Shown: piece after piece, positions 36,701-49,120 of the stretch
Numbering within the stretch: position 1 is the first letter of the stretch
Layout: each line of letters starts with the position of its first letter
Source of the DNA: Phylloscopus collybita
Taxonomy: Eukaryota > Chordata > Aves > Passeriformes > Phylloscopidae
Reading direction: 5' to 3'
Assembly (NCBI GenBank): GCA_027886175.1
Contig: JAJNNQ010000127.1
Span: forward strand, 1 to 64,000
Length of the DNA: 64,000 bases
The notes under the pieces: generated by a model
What the model was told of the DNA's origin: nothing
The model's input: only the letters and a program-made list of their open reading frames with translations
The model's database searches: none
Position numbers and translations under genes: made by a program

Positions 36701-39700
36701 CAAAACGCTTTTGCAGCCACTTTCCTGCCTTTTCCACAACAGGATCACTGTCTAGCTGATTTACAGTTGCCTCTGCGTAGAGCAGCTAGAGGAGCAGCTC
36801 TGCCGGCTTTCCTGTGCTTCTGCATAGCAGAGCTGTCAAGAACGAGAAGCTGCGTTTTGCCGAGAAAGCAGCGCTTCGCGGAAGCACAGCCAGCGGCGTC
36901 TTGGGTACAGCCGCAGCTTGTGCGGAGAAGCGAAAGAGAGCCGGGGAAGAACGTGGAAAGCCGAACTCGGTCGCTGCAAGCGGGTGCTGGCGAACAGCTT
37001 CTGGTCACCTTGTAGAAACTCTCCCAGCACAGTGCAGAGTCCCCGTGGCTAGTTCCTTGAAATACCTTTCCTGGCAGCAGCCCAGAGCTGTACTGAGTGC
37101 AGCAGGTGTCAGGCAGTCTCCTCTCGCCGTGTAGGTGCTTCTGTTTTGTGTTTGCAGCGTGCAGAGAAGCCCGCGTGCTTGCTGCTGCTTCCAGCAAGCC
37201 AAAACGCTTTTGCAGCCACTTTCCTGCCTTTTCCACAACAGGATCACTGTCTAGCTGATTTACAGTTGCCTCTGCGTAGAGCAGCTAGAGGAGCAGCTCT
37301 GCCGGCTTTCCTGTGCTTCTGCATAGCAGAGCTGTCAAGAACGAGAAGCTGCGTTTTGCCGAGAAAGCAGCGCTTCGCGGAAGCACAGCCAGCGGCGTCT
37401 TGGGTACAGCCGCAGCTTGTGCGGAGAAGCGAAAGAGAGCCGGGGAAGAACGTGGAAAGCCGAACTCGGTCGCTGCAAGCGGGTGCTGGCGAACAGCTTC
37501 TGGTCACCTTGTAGAAACTCTCCCAGCACAGTGCAGAGTCCCCGTGGCTAGTTCCTTGAAATACCTTTCCTGACAGCAGCCCAGAGCTGTACTGAGTGCA
37601 GCAGGTGTCAGGCAGTCTCCTCTCGCCGTGTAGGTGCTTCTGTTTTGTGTTTGCAGCGTGCAGAGAAGCCCGCGTGCTTGCTGCTGCTTCCAGCAAGCCA
37701 AAACGCTTTTGCAGCCACTTTCCTGCCTTTTCCACAACAGGATCAATGTCTAGCTGATTTACAGTTGCCTCTGCGTAGAGCAGCTAGAGGAGCAGCTCTG
37801 CCGGCTTTCCTGTGCTTCTGCATAGCAGAGCTGTCAAGAACGAGAAGCTGCGTTTTGCCGAGAAAGCAGCGCTTCGCGGAAGCACAGCCAGCGGCGTCTT
37901 GGGTACAGCCGCAGCTTGTGCGGAGAAGCGAAAGAGAGCCGGGGAAGAACGTGGAAAGCCGAACTCGGTCGCTGCAAGCGGGTGCTGGCGAACAGCTTCT
38001 GGTCACCTTGTAGAAACTGTCCCAGCACAGTGCAGAGTCCCCGTGGCTAGTTCCTTGAAATACCTTTCCTGGCAGCAGCCCAGAGCTGTACTGAGTGCAG
38101 CAGGTGTCAGGCAGTCTCCTCTCGCCGTGTAGGTGCTTCTGTTTTGTGTTTGCAGCGTGCAGAGAAGCCCGCGTGCTTGCTGCTGCTTCCAGCAAGCCAA
38201 AACGCTTTTGCAGCCACTTTCCTGCCTTTTCCACAACAGGATCACTGTCTAGCTGATTTACAGTTGCCTCTGCGTAGAGCAGCTAGAGGAGCAGCTCTGC
38301 CGGCTTTCCTGTGCTTCTGCAGAGCAGAGCTGTCAAGAACGAGAAGCTGCGTTTTGCCGAGAAAGCAGCGCTTCGCGGAAGCACAGCCAGCGGCGTCTTC
38401 GGTACAGCCGCAGCTTGTGCGGAGAAGCGAAAGAGAGCCGGGGAAGAACGTGGAAAGCCGAACTCGGTCGCTGCAAGCGGGTGCTGGCGAACAGCTTCTG
38501 GTCACCTTGTAGAAACTGTCCCAGCACAGTGCAGAGTCCCCGTGGCTAGTTCCTTGAAATACCTTTCCTGGCAGCAGCCCAGAGCTGTACTGAGTGCAGC
38601 AGGTGTCAGGCAGTCTCCTCTCGCCGTGTAGGTGCTTCTGTTTTGTGTTTGCAGCGTGCAGAGAAGCCCGCGTGCTTGCTGCTGCTTCCAGCAAGCCAAA
38701 ACGCTTTTGCAGCCACTTTCCTGCCTTTTCCACAACAGGATCACTGTCTAGCTGAATACAGTTGCCTCTGCGTAGAGCAGCTAGAGGAGCAGCTCTGCCG
38801 GCTTTCCTGTGCTTCTGCATAGCAGAGCTGTCAAGAACGAGAAGCTGCGTTTTGCCGAGAAAGCAGCGCTTCGCGGAAGCACAGCCAGCGGCGTCTTGGG
38901 TACAGCCGCAGCTTGTGCGGAGAAGCGAAAGAGAGCCGGGGAAGAACGTGGAAAGCCGAACTCGGTCGCTGCAAGCGGGTGCTGGCGAACAGCTTCTGGT
39001 CACCTTGTAGAAACTCTCCCAGCACAGTGCAGAGTCCCCGTGGCTAGTTCCTTGAAATACCTTTCCTGGCAGCAGCCCAGAGCTGTACTGAGTGCAGCAG
39101 GTGTCAGGCAGTCTCCTCTCGCCGTGTAGGTGCTTCTGTTTTGTGTTTGCAGCGTGCAGAGAAGCCCGCGTGCTTGCTGCTGCTTCCAGCAAGCCAAAAC
39201 GCTTTTGCAGCCACTTTCCTGCCTTTTCCACAACAGGATCACTGTCTAGCTGATTTACAGTTGCCTCTGCGTAGAGCAGCTAGAGGAGCAGCTCTGCCGG
39301 CTTTCCTGTGCTTCTGCATAGCAGAGCTGTCAAGAACGAGAAGCTGCGTTTTGCCGAGAAAGCAGCGCTTCGCGGAAGCACAGCCAGCGGCGTCTTGGGT
39401 ACAGCCGCAGCTTGTGCGGAGAAGCGAAAGAGAGCCGGGGAAGAACGTGGAAAGCCGAACTCGGTCGCTGCAAGCGGGTGCTGGCGAACAGCTTCTGGTC
39501 ACCTTGTAGAAACTCTCCCAGCACAGTGCAGAGTCCCCGTGGCTAGTTCCTTGAAATACCTTTCCTGGCAGCAGCCCAGAGCTGTACTGAGTGCAGCAGG
39601 TGTCAGGCAGTCTCCTCTCGCCGTGTAGGTGCTTCTGTTTTGTGTTTGCAGCGTGCAGAGAAGCCCGCGTGCTTGCTGCTGCTTCCAGCAAGCCAAAACG

Positions 39701-40138
39701 CTTTTGCAGCCACTTTCCTGCCTTTTCCACAACAGGATCACTGTCTAGCTGATTTACAGTTGCCTCTGCGTAGAGCAGCTAGAGGAGCAGCTCTGCCGGC
39801 TTTCCTGTGCTTCTGCATAGCAGAGCTGTCAAGAACGAGAAGCTGCGTTTTGCCGAGAAAGCAGCGCTTCGCGGAAGCACAGCCAGCGGCGTCTTGGGTA
39901 CAGCCGCAGCTTGTGCGGAGAAGCGAAAGAGAGCCGGGGAAGAACGTGGAAAGCCGAACTCGGTCGCTGCAAGCGGGTGCTGGCGAACAGCTTCTGGTCA
40001 CCTTGTAGAAACTCTCCCAGCACAGTGCAGAGTCCCCGTGGCTAGTTCCTTGAAATACCTTTCCTGACAGCAGCCCAGAGCTGTACTGAGTGCAGCTGGT
40101 GTCAGGCAGTCTCCTCTCGCCGTGTAGGTGCTTCTGTT

Positions 40139-43100
40139 TTGTGTTTGCAGCGTGCAGAGAAGCCCGCGTGCTTGCTGCTGCTTCCAGCAAGCCAAAACGC
40201 TTTTGCAGCCACTTTCCTGCCTTTTCCACAACAGGATCAATGTCTAGCTGATTTACAGTTGCCTCTGCGTAGAGCAGCTAGAGGAGCAGCTCTGCCGGCT
40301 TTCCTGTGCTTCTGCATAGCAGAGCTGTCAAGAACGAGAAGCTGCGTTTTGCCGAGAAAGCAGCGCTTCGCGGAACCACAGCCAGCGGCGTCTTGGGTAC
40401 AGCCGCAGCTTGTGCGGGGAAGCGAAAGAGAGCCGGGGAAGAACGTGGAAAGCCGAACTAGGTCGCTGCAAGCGGGTGCTGGCGAACAGCTTCTGGTCAC
40501 CTTGTAGAAACTGTCCCAGCACAGTGCAGAGTCCCCGTGGCTAGTTCCTTGAAATACCTTTCCTGGCAGCAGCCCAGAGCTGTACTGAGTGCAGCAGGTG
40601 TCAGGCAGTCTCCTCTCGCCGTGTAGGTGCTTCTGTTTTGTGTTTGCAGCGTGCAGAGAAGCCCGCGTGCTTGCTGCTGCTTCCAGCAAGCCAAAACGCT
40701 TTTGCAGCCACTTTCCTGCCTTTTCCACAACAGGATCACTGTCTAGCTGATTTACAGTTGCCTCTGCGTAGAGCAGCTAGAGGAGCAGCTCTGCCGGCTT
40801 TCCTGTGCTTCTGCATAGCAGAGCTGTCAAGAACGAGAAGCTGCGTTTTGCCGAGAAAGCAGCGCTTCGCGGAAGCACAGCCAGCGGCGTCTTGGGTACA
40901 GCCGCAGCTTGTGCGGAGAAGCGAAAGAGAGCCGGGGAAGAACGTGGAAAGCCGAACTCGGTCGCTGCAAGCGGGTGCTGGCGAACAGCTTCTGGTCACC
41001 TTGTAGAAACTCTCCCAGCACAGTGCAGAGTCCCCGTGGCTAGTTCCTTGAAATACCTTTCCTGACAGCAGCCCAGAGCTGTACTGAGTGCAGCAGGTGT
41101 CAGGCAGTCTCCTCTCGCCGTGTAGGTGCTTCTGTTTTGTGTTTGCAGCGTGCAGAGAAGCCCGCGTGCTTGCTGCTGCTTCCAGCAAGCCAAAACGCTT
41201 TTGCAGCCACTTTCCTGCCTTTTCCACAACAGGATCACTGTCTAGCTGATTTACAGTTGCCTCGGCGTAGAGCAGCTAGAGGAGCAGCTCTGCCGGCTTT
41301 CCTGTGCTTCTGCATAGCAGAGCTGTCAAGAACGAGAAGCTGCGTTTTGCCGAGAAAGCAGCGCTTCGCGGAAGCACAGCCAGCGGCGTCTTCGGTACAG
41401 CCGCAGCTTGTGCGGAGAAGCGAAAGAGAGCCGGGGAAGAACGTGGAAAGCCGAACTCGGTCGCTGCAAGCGGGTGCTGGCGAACAGCTTCTGGTCACCT
41501 TGTAGAAACTCTCCCAGCACAGTGCAGAGTCCCCGTGGCTAGTTCTTTGAAATACCTTTCCTGGCAGCAGCCCAGAGCTGTACTGAGTGCAGCAGGTGTC
41601 AGGCAGTCTCCTCTCGCCGTGTAGGTGCTTCTGTTTTGTGTTTGCAGCGTGCAGAGAAGCCCGCGTGCTTGCTGCTGCTTCCAGCAAGCCAAAACGCTTT
41701 TGCAGCCACTTTCCTGCCTTTTCCACAACAGGATCACTGTCTAGCTGATTTACAGTTGCCTCTGCGTAGAGCAGCTAGAGGAGCAGCTCTGCCGGCTTTC
41801 CTGTGCTTCTGCATAGCAGAGCTGTCAAGAACGAGAAGCTGCGTTTTGCCGAGAAAGCAGCGCTTCGCGGAACCACAGCCAGCGGCGTCTTGGGTACAGC
41901 CGCAGCTTGTGCGGAGAAGCGAAAGAGAGCCGGGGAAGAACGTGGAAAGCCGAACTCGGTCGCTGCAAGCGGGTGCTGGCGAACAGCTTCTGGTCACCTT
42001 GTAGAAACTCTCCCAGCACAGTGCAGAGTCCCCGTGGCTAGTTCCTTGAAATACCTTTCCTGGCAGCAGCCCAGAGCTGTACTGAGTGCAGCAGGTGTCA
42101 GGCAGTCTCCTCTCGCCGTGTAGGTGCTTCTGTTTTGTGTTTGCAGCGTGCAGAGAAGCCCGCGTGCTTGCTGCTGCTTCCAGCAAGCCAAAACGCTTTT
42201 GCAGCCACTTTCCTGCCTTTTCCACAACAGGATCACTGTCTAGCTGATTTACAGTTGCCTCTGCGTAGAGCAGCTAGAGGAGCAGCTCTGCCGGCTTTCC
42301 TGTGCTTCTGCATAGCAGAGCTGTCAAGAACGAGAAGCTGCGTTTTGCCGAGAAAGCAGCGCTTCGCGGAACCACAGCCAGCGGCGTCTTGGGTACAGCC
42401 GCAGCTTGTGCGGAGAAGCGAAAGAGAGCCGGGGAAGAACGTGGAAAGCCGAACTCGGTCGCTGCAAGCGGGTGCTGGCGAACAGCTTCTGGTCACCTTG
42501 TAGAAACTGTCCCAGCACAGTGCAGAGTCCCCGTGGCTAGTTCCTTGAAATACCTTTCCTGGCAGCAGCCCAGAGCTGTACTGAGTGCAGCAGGTGTCAG
42601 GCAGTCTCCTCTCGCCGTGTAGGTGCTTCTGTTTTGTGTTTGCAGCGTGCAGAGAAGCCCGCGTGCTTGCTGCTGCTTCCAGCAAGCCAAAACGCTTTTG
42701 CAGCCACTTTCCTGCCTTTTCCACAACAGGATCACTGTCTAGCTGATTTACAGTTGCCTCTGCGTAGAGCAGCTAGAGGAGCAGCTCTGCCGGCTTTCCT
42801 GTGCTTCTGCATAGCAGAGCTGTCAAGAACGAGAAGCTGCGTTTTGCCGAGAAAGCAGCGCTTCGCGGAAGCACAGCCAGCGGCGTCTTGGGTACAGCCG
42901 CAGCTTGTGCGGAGAAGCGAAAGAGAGCCGGGGAAGAACGTGGAAAGCCGAACTCGGTCGCTGCAAGCGGGTGCTGGCGAACAGCTTCTGGTCACCTTGT
43001 AGAAACTCTCCCAGCACAGTGCAGAGTCCCCGTGGCTAGTTCCTTGAAATACCTTTCCTGGCAGCAGCCCAGAGCTGTACTGAGTGCAGCTGGTGTCAGG

Positions 43101-44130
43101 CAGTCTCCTCTCGCCGTGTAGGTGCTTCTGTTTTGTGTTTGCAGCGTGCAGAGAAGCCCGCGTGCTTGCTGCTGCTTCCAGCAAGCCAAAACGCTTTTGC
43201 AGCCACTTTCCTGCCTTTTCCACAACAGGATCACTGTCTAGCTGATTTACAGTTGCCTCTGCGTAGAGCAGCTAGAGGAGCAGCTCTGCCGGCTTTCCTG
43301 TGCTTCTGCATAGCAGAGCTGTCAAGAACGAGAAGCTGCGTTTTGCCGAGAAAGCAGCGCTTCGCGGAAGCACAGCCAGCGGCGTCTTGGGTACAGCCGC
43401 AGCTTGTGCGGAGAAGCGAAAGAGAGCCGGGGAAGAACGTGGAAAGCCGAACTCGGTCGCTGCAAGCGGGTGCTGGCGAACAGCTTCTGGTCACCTTGTA
43501 GAAACTCTCCCAGCACAGTGCAGAGTCCCCGTGGCTAGTTCCTTGAAATACCTTTCCTGGCAGCAGCCCAGAGCTGTACTGAGTGCAGCTGGTGTCAGGC
43601 AGTCTCCTCTCGCCGTGTAGGTGCTTCTGTTTTGTGTTTGCAGCGTGCAGAGAAGCCCGCGTGCTTGCTGCTGCTTCCAGCAAGCCAAAACGCTTTTGCA
43701 GCCACTTTCCTGCCTTTTCCACAACAGGATCAATGTCTAGCTGATTTACAGTTGCCTCTGCGTAGAGCAGCTAGAGGAGCAGCTCTGCCGGCTTTCCTGT
43801 GCTTCTGCATAGCAGAGCTGTCAAGAACGAGAAGCTGCGTTTTGCCGAGAAAGCAGCGCTTCGCGGAAGCACAGCCAGCGGCGTCTTGGGTACAGCCGCA
43901 GCTTGTGCGGAGAAGCGAAAGAGAGCCGGGGAAGAACGTGGAAAGCCGAACTCGGTCGCTGCAAGCGGGTGCTGGCGAACAGCTTCTGGTCACCTTGTAG
44001 AAACTCTCCCAGCACAGTGCAGAGTCCCCGTGGCTAGTTCCTTGAAATACCTTTCCTGACAGCAGCCCAGAGCTGTACTGAGTGCAGCTGGTGTCAGGCA
44101 GTCTCCTCTCGCCGTGTAGGTGCTTCTGTT
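40139..44130 (+). repeat. 8-unit higher-order repeat, 3,992 bp, copy A
   Basis: The block begins with a unit that combines gatcaatg, gaaccac, gcggggaag and the very rare A at 40460 (aactagg). A standard unit follows, then a cttcggtacag unit with T at 41546 (gttctttg), two gaaccac units and two gctggtg units. The same series recurs 3,992 bp (8 x 499) downstream. The first seven units match at nearly every diagnostic site; the eighth does not. Confidence 0.87.
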
Positions 44131-47100
44131 TTGTGTTTGCAGCGTGCAGAGAAGCCCGCGTGCTTGCTGCTGCTTCCAGCAAGCCAAAACGCTTTTGCAG
44201 CCACTTTCCTGCCTTTTCCACAACAGGATCAATGTCTAGCTGATTTACAGTTGCCTCTGCGTAGAGCAGCTAGAGGAGCAGCTCTGCCGGCTTTCCTGTG
44301 CTTCTGCATAGCAGAGCTGTCAAGAACGAGAAGCTGCGTTTTGCCGAGAAAGCAGCGCTTCGCGGAACCACAGCCAGCGGCGTCTTGGGTACAGCCGCAG
44401 CTTGTGCGGGGAAGCGAAAGAGAGCCGGGGAAGAACGTGGAAAGCCGAACTAGGTCGCTGCAAGCGGGTGCTGGCGAACAGCTTCTGGTCACCTTGTAGA
44501 AACTCTCCCAGCACAGTGCAGAGTCCCCGTGGCTAGTTCCTTGAAATACCTTTCCTGGCAGCAGCCCAGAGCTGTACTGAGTGCAGCAGGTGTCAGGCAG
44601 TCTCCTCTCGCCGTGTAGGTGCTTCTGTTTTGTGTTTGCAGCGTGCAGAGAAGCCCGCGTGCTTGCTGCTGCTTCCAGCAAGCCAAAACGCTTTTGCAGC
44701 CACTTTCCTGCCTTTTCCACAACAGGATCACTGTCTAGCTGATTTACAGTTGCCTCTGCGTAGAGCAGCTAGAGGAGCAGCTCTGCCGGCTTTCCTGTGC
44801 TTCTGCATAGCAGAGCTGTCAAGAACGAGAAGCTGCGTTTTGCCGAGAAAGCAGCGCTTCGCGGAAGCACAGCCAGCGGCGTCTTGGGTACAGCCGCAGC
44901 TTGTGCGGAGAAGCGAAAGAGAGCCGGGGAAGAACGTGGAAAGCCGAACTCGGTCGCTGCAAGCGGGTGCTGGCGAACAGCTTCTGGTCACCTTGTAGAA
45001 ACTCTCCCAGCACAGTGCAGAGTCCCCGTGGCTAGTTCCTTGAAATACCTTTCCTGACAGCAGCCCAGAGCTGTACTGAGTGCAGCAGGTGTCAGGCAGT
45101 CTCCTCTCGCCGTGTAGGTGCTTCTGTTTTGTGTTTGCAGCGTGCAGAGAAGCCCGCGTGCTTGCTGCTGCTTCCAGCAAGCCAAAACGCTTTTGCAGCC
45201 ACTTTCCTGCCTTTTCCACAACAGGATCACTGTCTAGCTGATTTACAGTTGCCTCGGCGTAGAGCAGCTAGAGGAGCAGCTCTGCCGGCTTTCCTGTGCT
45301 TCTGCATAGCAGAGCTGTCAAGAACGAGAAGCTGCGTTTTGCCGAGAAAGCAGCGCTTCGCGGAAGCACAGCCAGCGGCGTCTTCGGTACAGCCGCAGCT
45401 TGTGCGGAGAAGCGAAAGAGAGCCGGGGAAGAACGTGGAAAGCCGAACTCGGTCGCTGCAAGCGGGTGCTGGCGAACAGCTTCTGGTCACCTTGTAGAAA
45501 CTCTCCCAGCACAGTGCAGAGTCCCCGTGGCTAGTTCTTTGAAATACCTTTCCTGGCAGCAGCCCAGAGCTGTACTGAGTGCAGCAGGTGTCAGGCAGTC
45601 TCCTCTCGCCGTGTAGGTGCTTCTGTTTTGTGTTTGCAGCGTGCAGAGAAGCCCGCGTGCTTGCTGCTGCTTCCAGCAAGCCAAAACGCTTTTGCAGCCA
45701 CTTTCCTGCCTTTTCCACAACAGGATCACTGTCTAGCTGATTTACAGTTGCCTCTGCGTAGAGCAGCTAGAGGAGCAGCTCTGCCGGCTTTCCTGTGCTT
45801 CTGCATAGCAGAGCTGTCAAGAACGAGAAGCTGCGTTTTGCCGAGAAAGCAGCGCTTCGCGGAACCACAGCCAGCGGCGTCTTGGGTACAGCCGCAGCTT
45901 GTGCGGAGAAGCGAAAGAGAGCCGGGGAAGAACGTGGAAAGCCGAACTCGGTCGCTGCAAGCGGGTGCTGGCGAACAGCTTCTGGTCACCTTGTAGAAAC
46001 TCTCCCAGCACAGTGCAGAGTCCCCGTGGCTAGTTCCTTGAAATACCTTTCCTGGCAGCAGCCCAGAGCTGTACTGAGTGCAGCAGGTGTCAGGCAGTCT
46101 CCTCTCGCCGTGTAGGTGCTTCTGTTTTGTGTTTGCAGCGTGCAGAGAAGCCCGCGTGCTTGCTGCTGCTTCCAGCAAGCCAAAACGCTTTTGCAGCCAC
46201 TTTCCTGCCTTTTCCACAACAGGATCACTGTCTAGCTGATTTACAGTTGCCTCTGCGTAGAGCAGCTAGAGGAGCAGCTCTGCCGGCTTTCCTGTGCTTC
46301 TGCATAGCAGAGCTGTCAAGAACGAGAAGCTGCGTTTTGCCGAGAAAGCAGCGCTTCGCGGAACCACAGCCAGCGGCGTCTTGGGTACAGCCGCAGCTTG
46401 TGCGGAGAAGCGAAAGAGAGCCGGGGAAGAACGTGGAAAGCCGAACTCGGTCGCTGCAAGCGGGTGCTGGCGAACAGCTTCTGGTCACCTTGTAGAAACT
46501 GTCCCAGCACAGTGCAGAGTCCCCGTGGCTAGTTCCTTGAAATACCTTTCCTGGCAGCAGCCCAGAGCTGTACTGAGTGCAGCAGGTGTCAGGCAGTCTC
46601 CTCTCGCCGTGTAGGTGCTTCTGTTTTGTGTTTGCAGCGTGCAGAGAAGCCCGCGTGCTTGCTGCTGCTTCCAGCAAGCCAAAACGCTTTTGCAGCCACT
46701 TTCCTGCCTTTTCCACAACAGGATCACTGTCTAGCTGATTTACAGTTGCCTCTGCGTAGAGCAGCTAGAGGAGCAGCTCTGCCGGCTTTCCTGTGCTTCT
46801 GCATAGCAGAGCTGTCAAGAACGAGAAGCTGCGTTTTGCCGAGAAAGCAGCGCTTCGCGGAAGCACAGCCAGCGGCGTCTTGGGTACAGCCGCAGCTTGT
46901 GCGGAGAAGCGAAAGAGAGCCGGGGAAGAACGTGGAAAGCCGAACTCGGTCGCTGCAAGCGGGTGCTGGCGAACAGCTTCTGGTCACCTTGTAGAAACTC
47001 TCCCAGCACAGTGCAGAGTCCCCGTGGCTAGTTCCTTGAAATACCTTTCCTGGCAGCAGCCCAGAGCTGTACTGAGTGCAGCTGGTGTCAGGCAGTCTCC

Positions 47101-48122
47101 TCTCGCCGTGTAGGTGCTTCTGTTTTGTGTTTGCAGCGTGCAGAGAAGCCCGCGTGCTTGCTGCTGCTTCCAGCAAGCCAAAACGCTTTTGCAGCCACTT
47201 TCCTGCCTTTTCCACAACAGGATCACTGTCTAGCTGATTTACAGTTGCCTCTGCGTAGAGCAGCTAGAGGAGCAGCTCTGCCGGCTTTCCTGTGCTTCTG
47301 CATAGCAGAGCTGTCAAGAACGAGAAGCTGCGTTTTGCCGAGAAAGCAGCGCTTCGCGGAAGCACAGCCAGCGGCGTCTTGGGTACAGCCGCAGCTTGTG
47401 CGGAGAAGCGAAAGAGAGCCGGGGAAGAACGTGGAAAGCCGAACTCGGTCGCTGCAAGCGGGTGCTGGCGAACAGCTTCTGGTCACCTTGTAGAAACTCT
47501 CCCAGCACAGTGCAGAGTCCCCGTGGCTAGTTCCTTGAAATACCTTTCCTGGCAGCAGCCCAGAGCTGTACTGAGTGCAGCTGGTGTCAGGCAGTCTCCT
47601 CTCGCCGTGTAGGTGCTTCTGTTTTGTGTTTGCAGCGTGCAGAGAAGCCCGCGTGCTTGCTGCTGCTTCCAGCAAGCCAAAACGCTTTTGCAGCCACTTT
47701 CCTGCCTTTTCCACAACAGGATCAATGTCTAGCTGATTTACAGTTGCCTCTGCGTAGAGCAGCTAGAGGAGCAGCTCTGCCGGCTTTCCTGTGCTTCTGC
47801 ATAGCAGAGCTGTCAAGAACGAGAAGCTGCGTTTTGCCGAGAAAGCAGCGCTTCGCGGAAGCACAGCCAGCGGCGTCTTGGGTACAGCCGCAGCTTGTGC
47901 GGGGAAGCGAAAGAGAGCCGGGGAAGAACGTGGAAAGCCGAACTCGGTCGCTGCAAGCGGGTGCTGGCGAACAGCTTCTGGTCACCTTGTAGAAACTGTC
48001 CCAGCACAGTGCAGAGTCCCCGTGGCTAGTTCCTTGAAATACCTTTCCTGGCAGCAGCCCAGAGCTGTACTGAGTGCAGCTGGTGTCAGGCAGTCTCCTC
48101 TCGCCGTGTAGGTGCTTCTGTT
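44131..48122 (+). repeat. 8-unit higher-order repeat, 3,992 bp, copy B
   Basis: This is the tandem partner of 40139-44130, with the diagnostic A at 44452 and T at 45538. Differences include aactctccc in the first unit where copy A has aactgtccc. The last unit carries gcggggaag and lacks cctgacag, so the homology fades at the right end. Confidence 0.87.
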
Positions 48123-49120
48123 TTGTGTTTGCAGCGTGCAGAGAAGCCCGCGTGCTTGCTGCTGCTTCCAGCAAGCCAAAACGCTTTTGCAGCCACTTTC
48201 CTGCCTTTTCCACAACAGGATCAATGTCTAGCTGATTTACAGTTGCCTCTGCGTAGAGCAGCTAGAGGAGCAGCTCTGCCGGCTTTCCTGTGCTTCTGCA
48301 TAGCAGAGCTGTCAAGAACGAGAAGCTGCGTTTTGCCGAGAAAGCAGCGCTTCGCGGAAGCACAGCCAGCGGCGTCTTGGGTACAGCCGCAGCTTGTGCG
48401 GGGAAGCGAAAGAGAGCCGGGGAAGAACGTGGAAAGCCGAACTCGGTCGCTGCAAGCGGGTGCTGGCGAACAGCTTCTGGTCACCTTGTAGAAACTCTCC
48501 CAGCACAGTGCAGAGTCCCCGTGGCTAGTTCCTTGAAATACCTTTCCTGGCAGCAGCCCAGAGCTGTACTGAGTGCAGCTGGTGTCAGGCAGTCTCCTCT
48601 CGCCGTGTAGGTGCTTCTGTTTTGTGTTTGCAGCGTGCAGAGAAGCCCGCGTGCTTGCTGCTGCTTCCAGCAAGCCAAAACGCTTTTGCAGCCACTTTCC
48701 TGCCTTTTCCACAACAGGATCAATGTCTAGCTGATTTACAGTTGCCTCTGCGTAGAGCAGCTAGAGGAGCAGCTCTGCCGGCTTTCCTGTGCTTCTGCAT
48801 AGCAGAGCTGTCAAGAACGAGAAGCTGCGTTTTGCCGAGAAAGCAGCGCTTCGCGGAAGCACAGCCAGCGGCGTCTTGGGTACAGCCGCAGCTTGTGCGG
48901 GGAAGCGAAAGAGAGCCGGGGAAGAACGTGGAAAGCCGAACTCGGTCGCTGCAAGCGGGTGCTGGCGAACAGCTTCTGGTCACCTTGTAGAAACTGTCCC
49001 AGCACAGTGCAGAGTCCCCGTGGCTAGTTCCTTGAAATACCTTTCCTGGCAGCAGCCCAGAGCTGTACTGAGTGCAGCAGGTGTCAGGCAGTCTCCTCTC
49101 GCCGTGTAGGTGCTTCTGTT
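47624..49120 (+). repeat. Run of three consecutive gatcaatg/gcggggaag sat1 units
   Basis: Units starting near 47624, 48123 and 48622 all carry the gatcaatg and gcggggaag variants, a combination that otherwise appears singly (near 34651, 40139 and 44131). They differ at aactgtccc or aactctccc and at gctggtg or gcaggtg. The pattern fits local one-unit amplification at the end of the 8-unit block. Confidence 0.8.
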
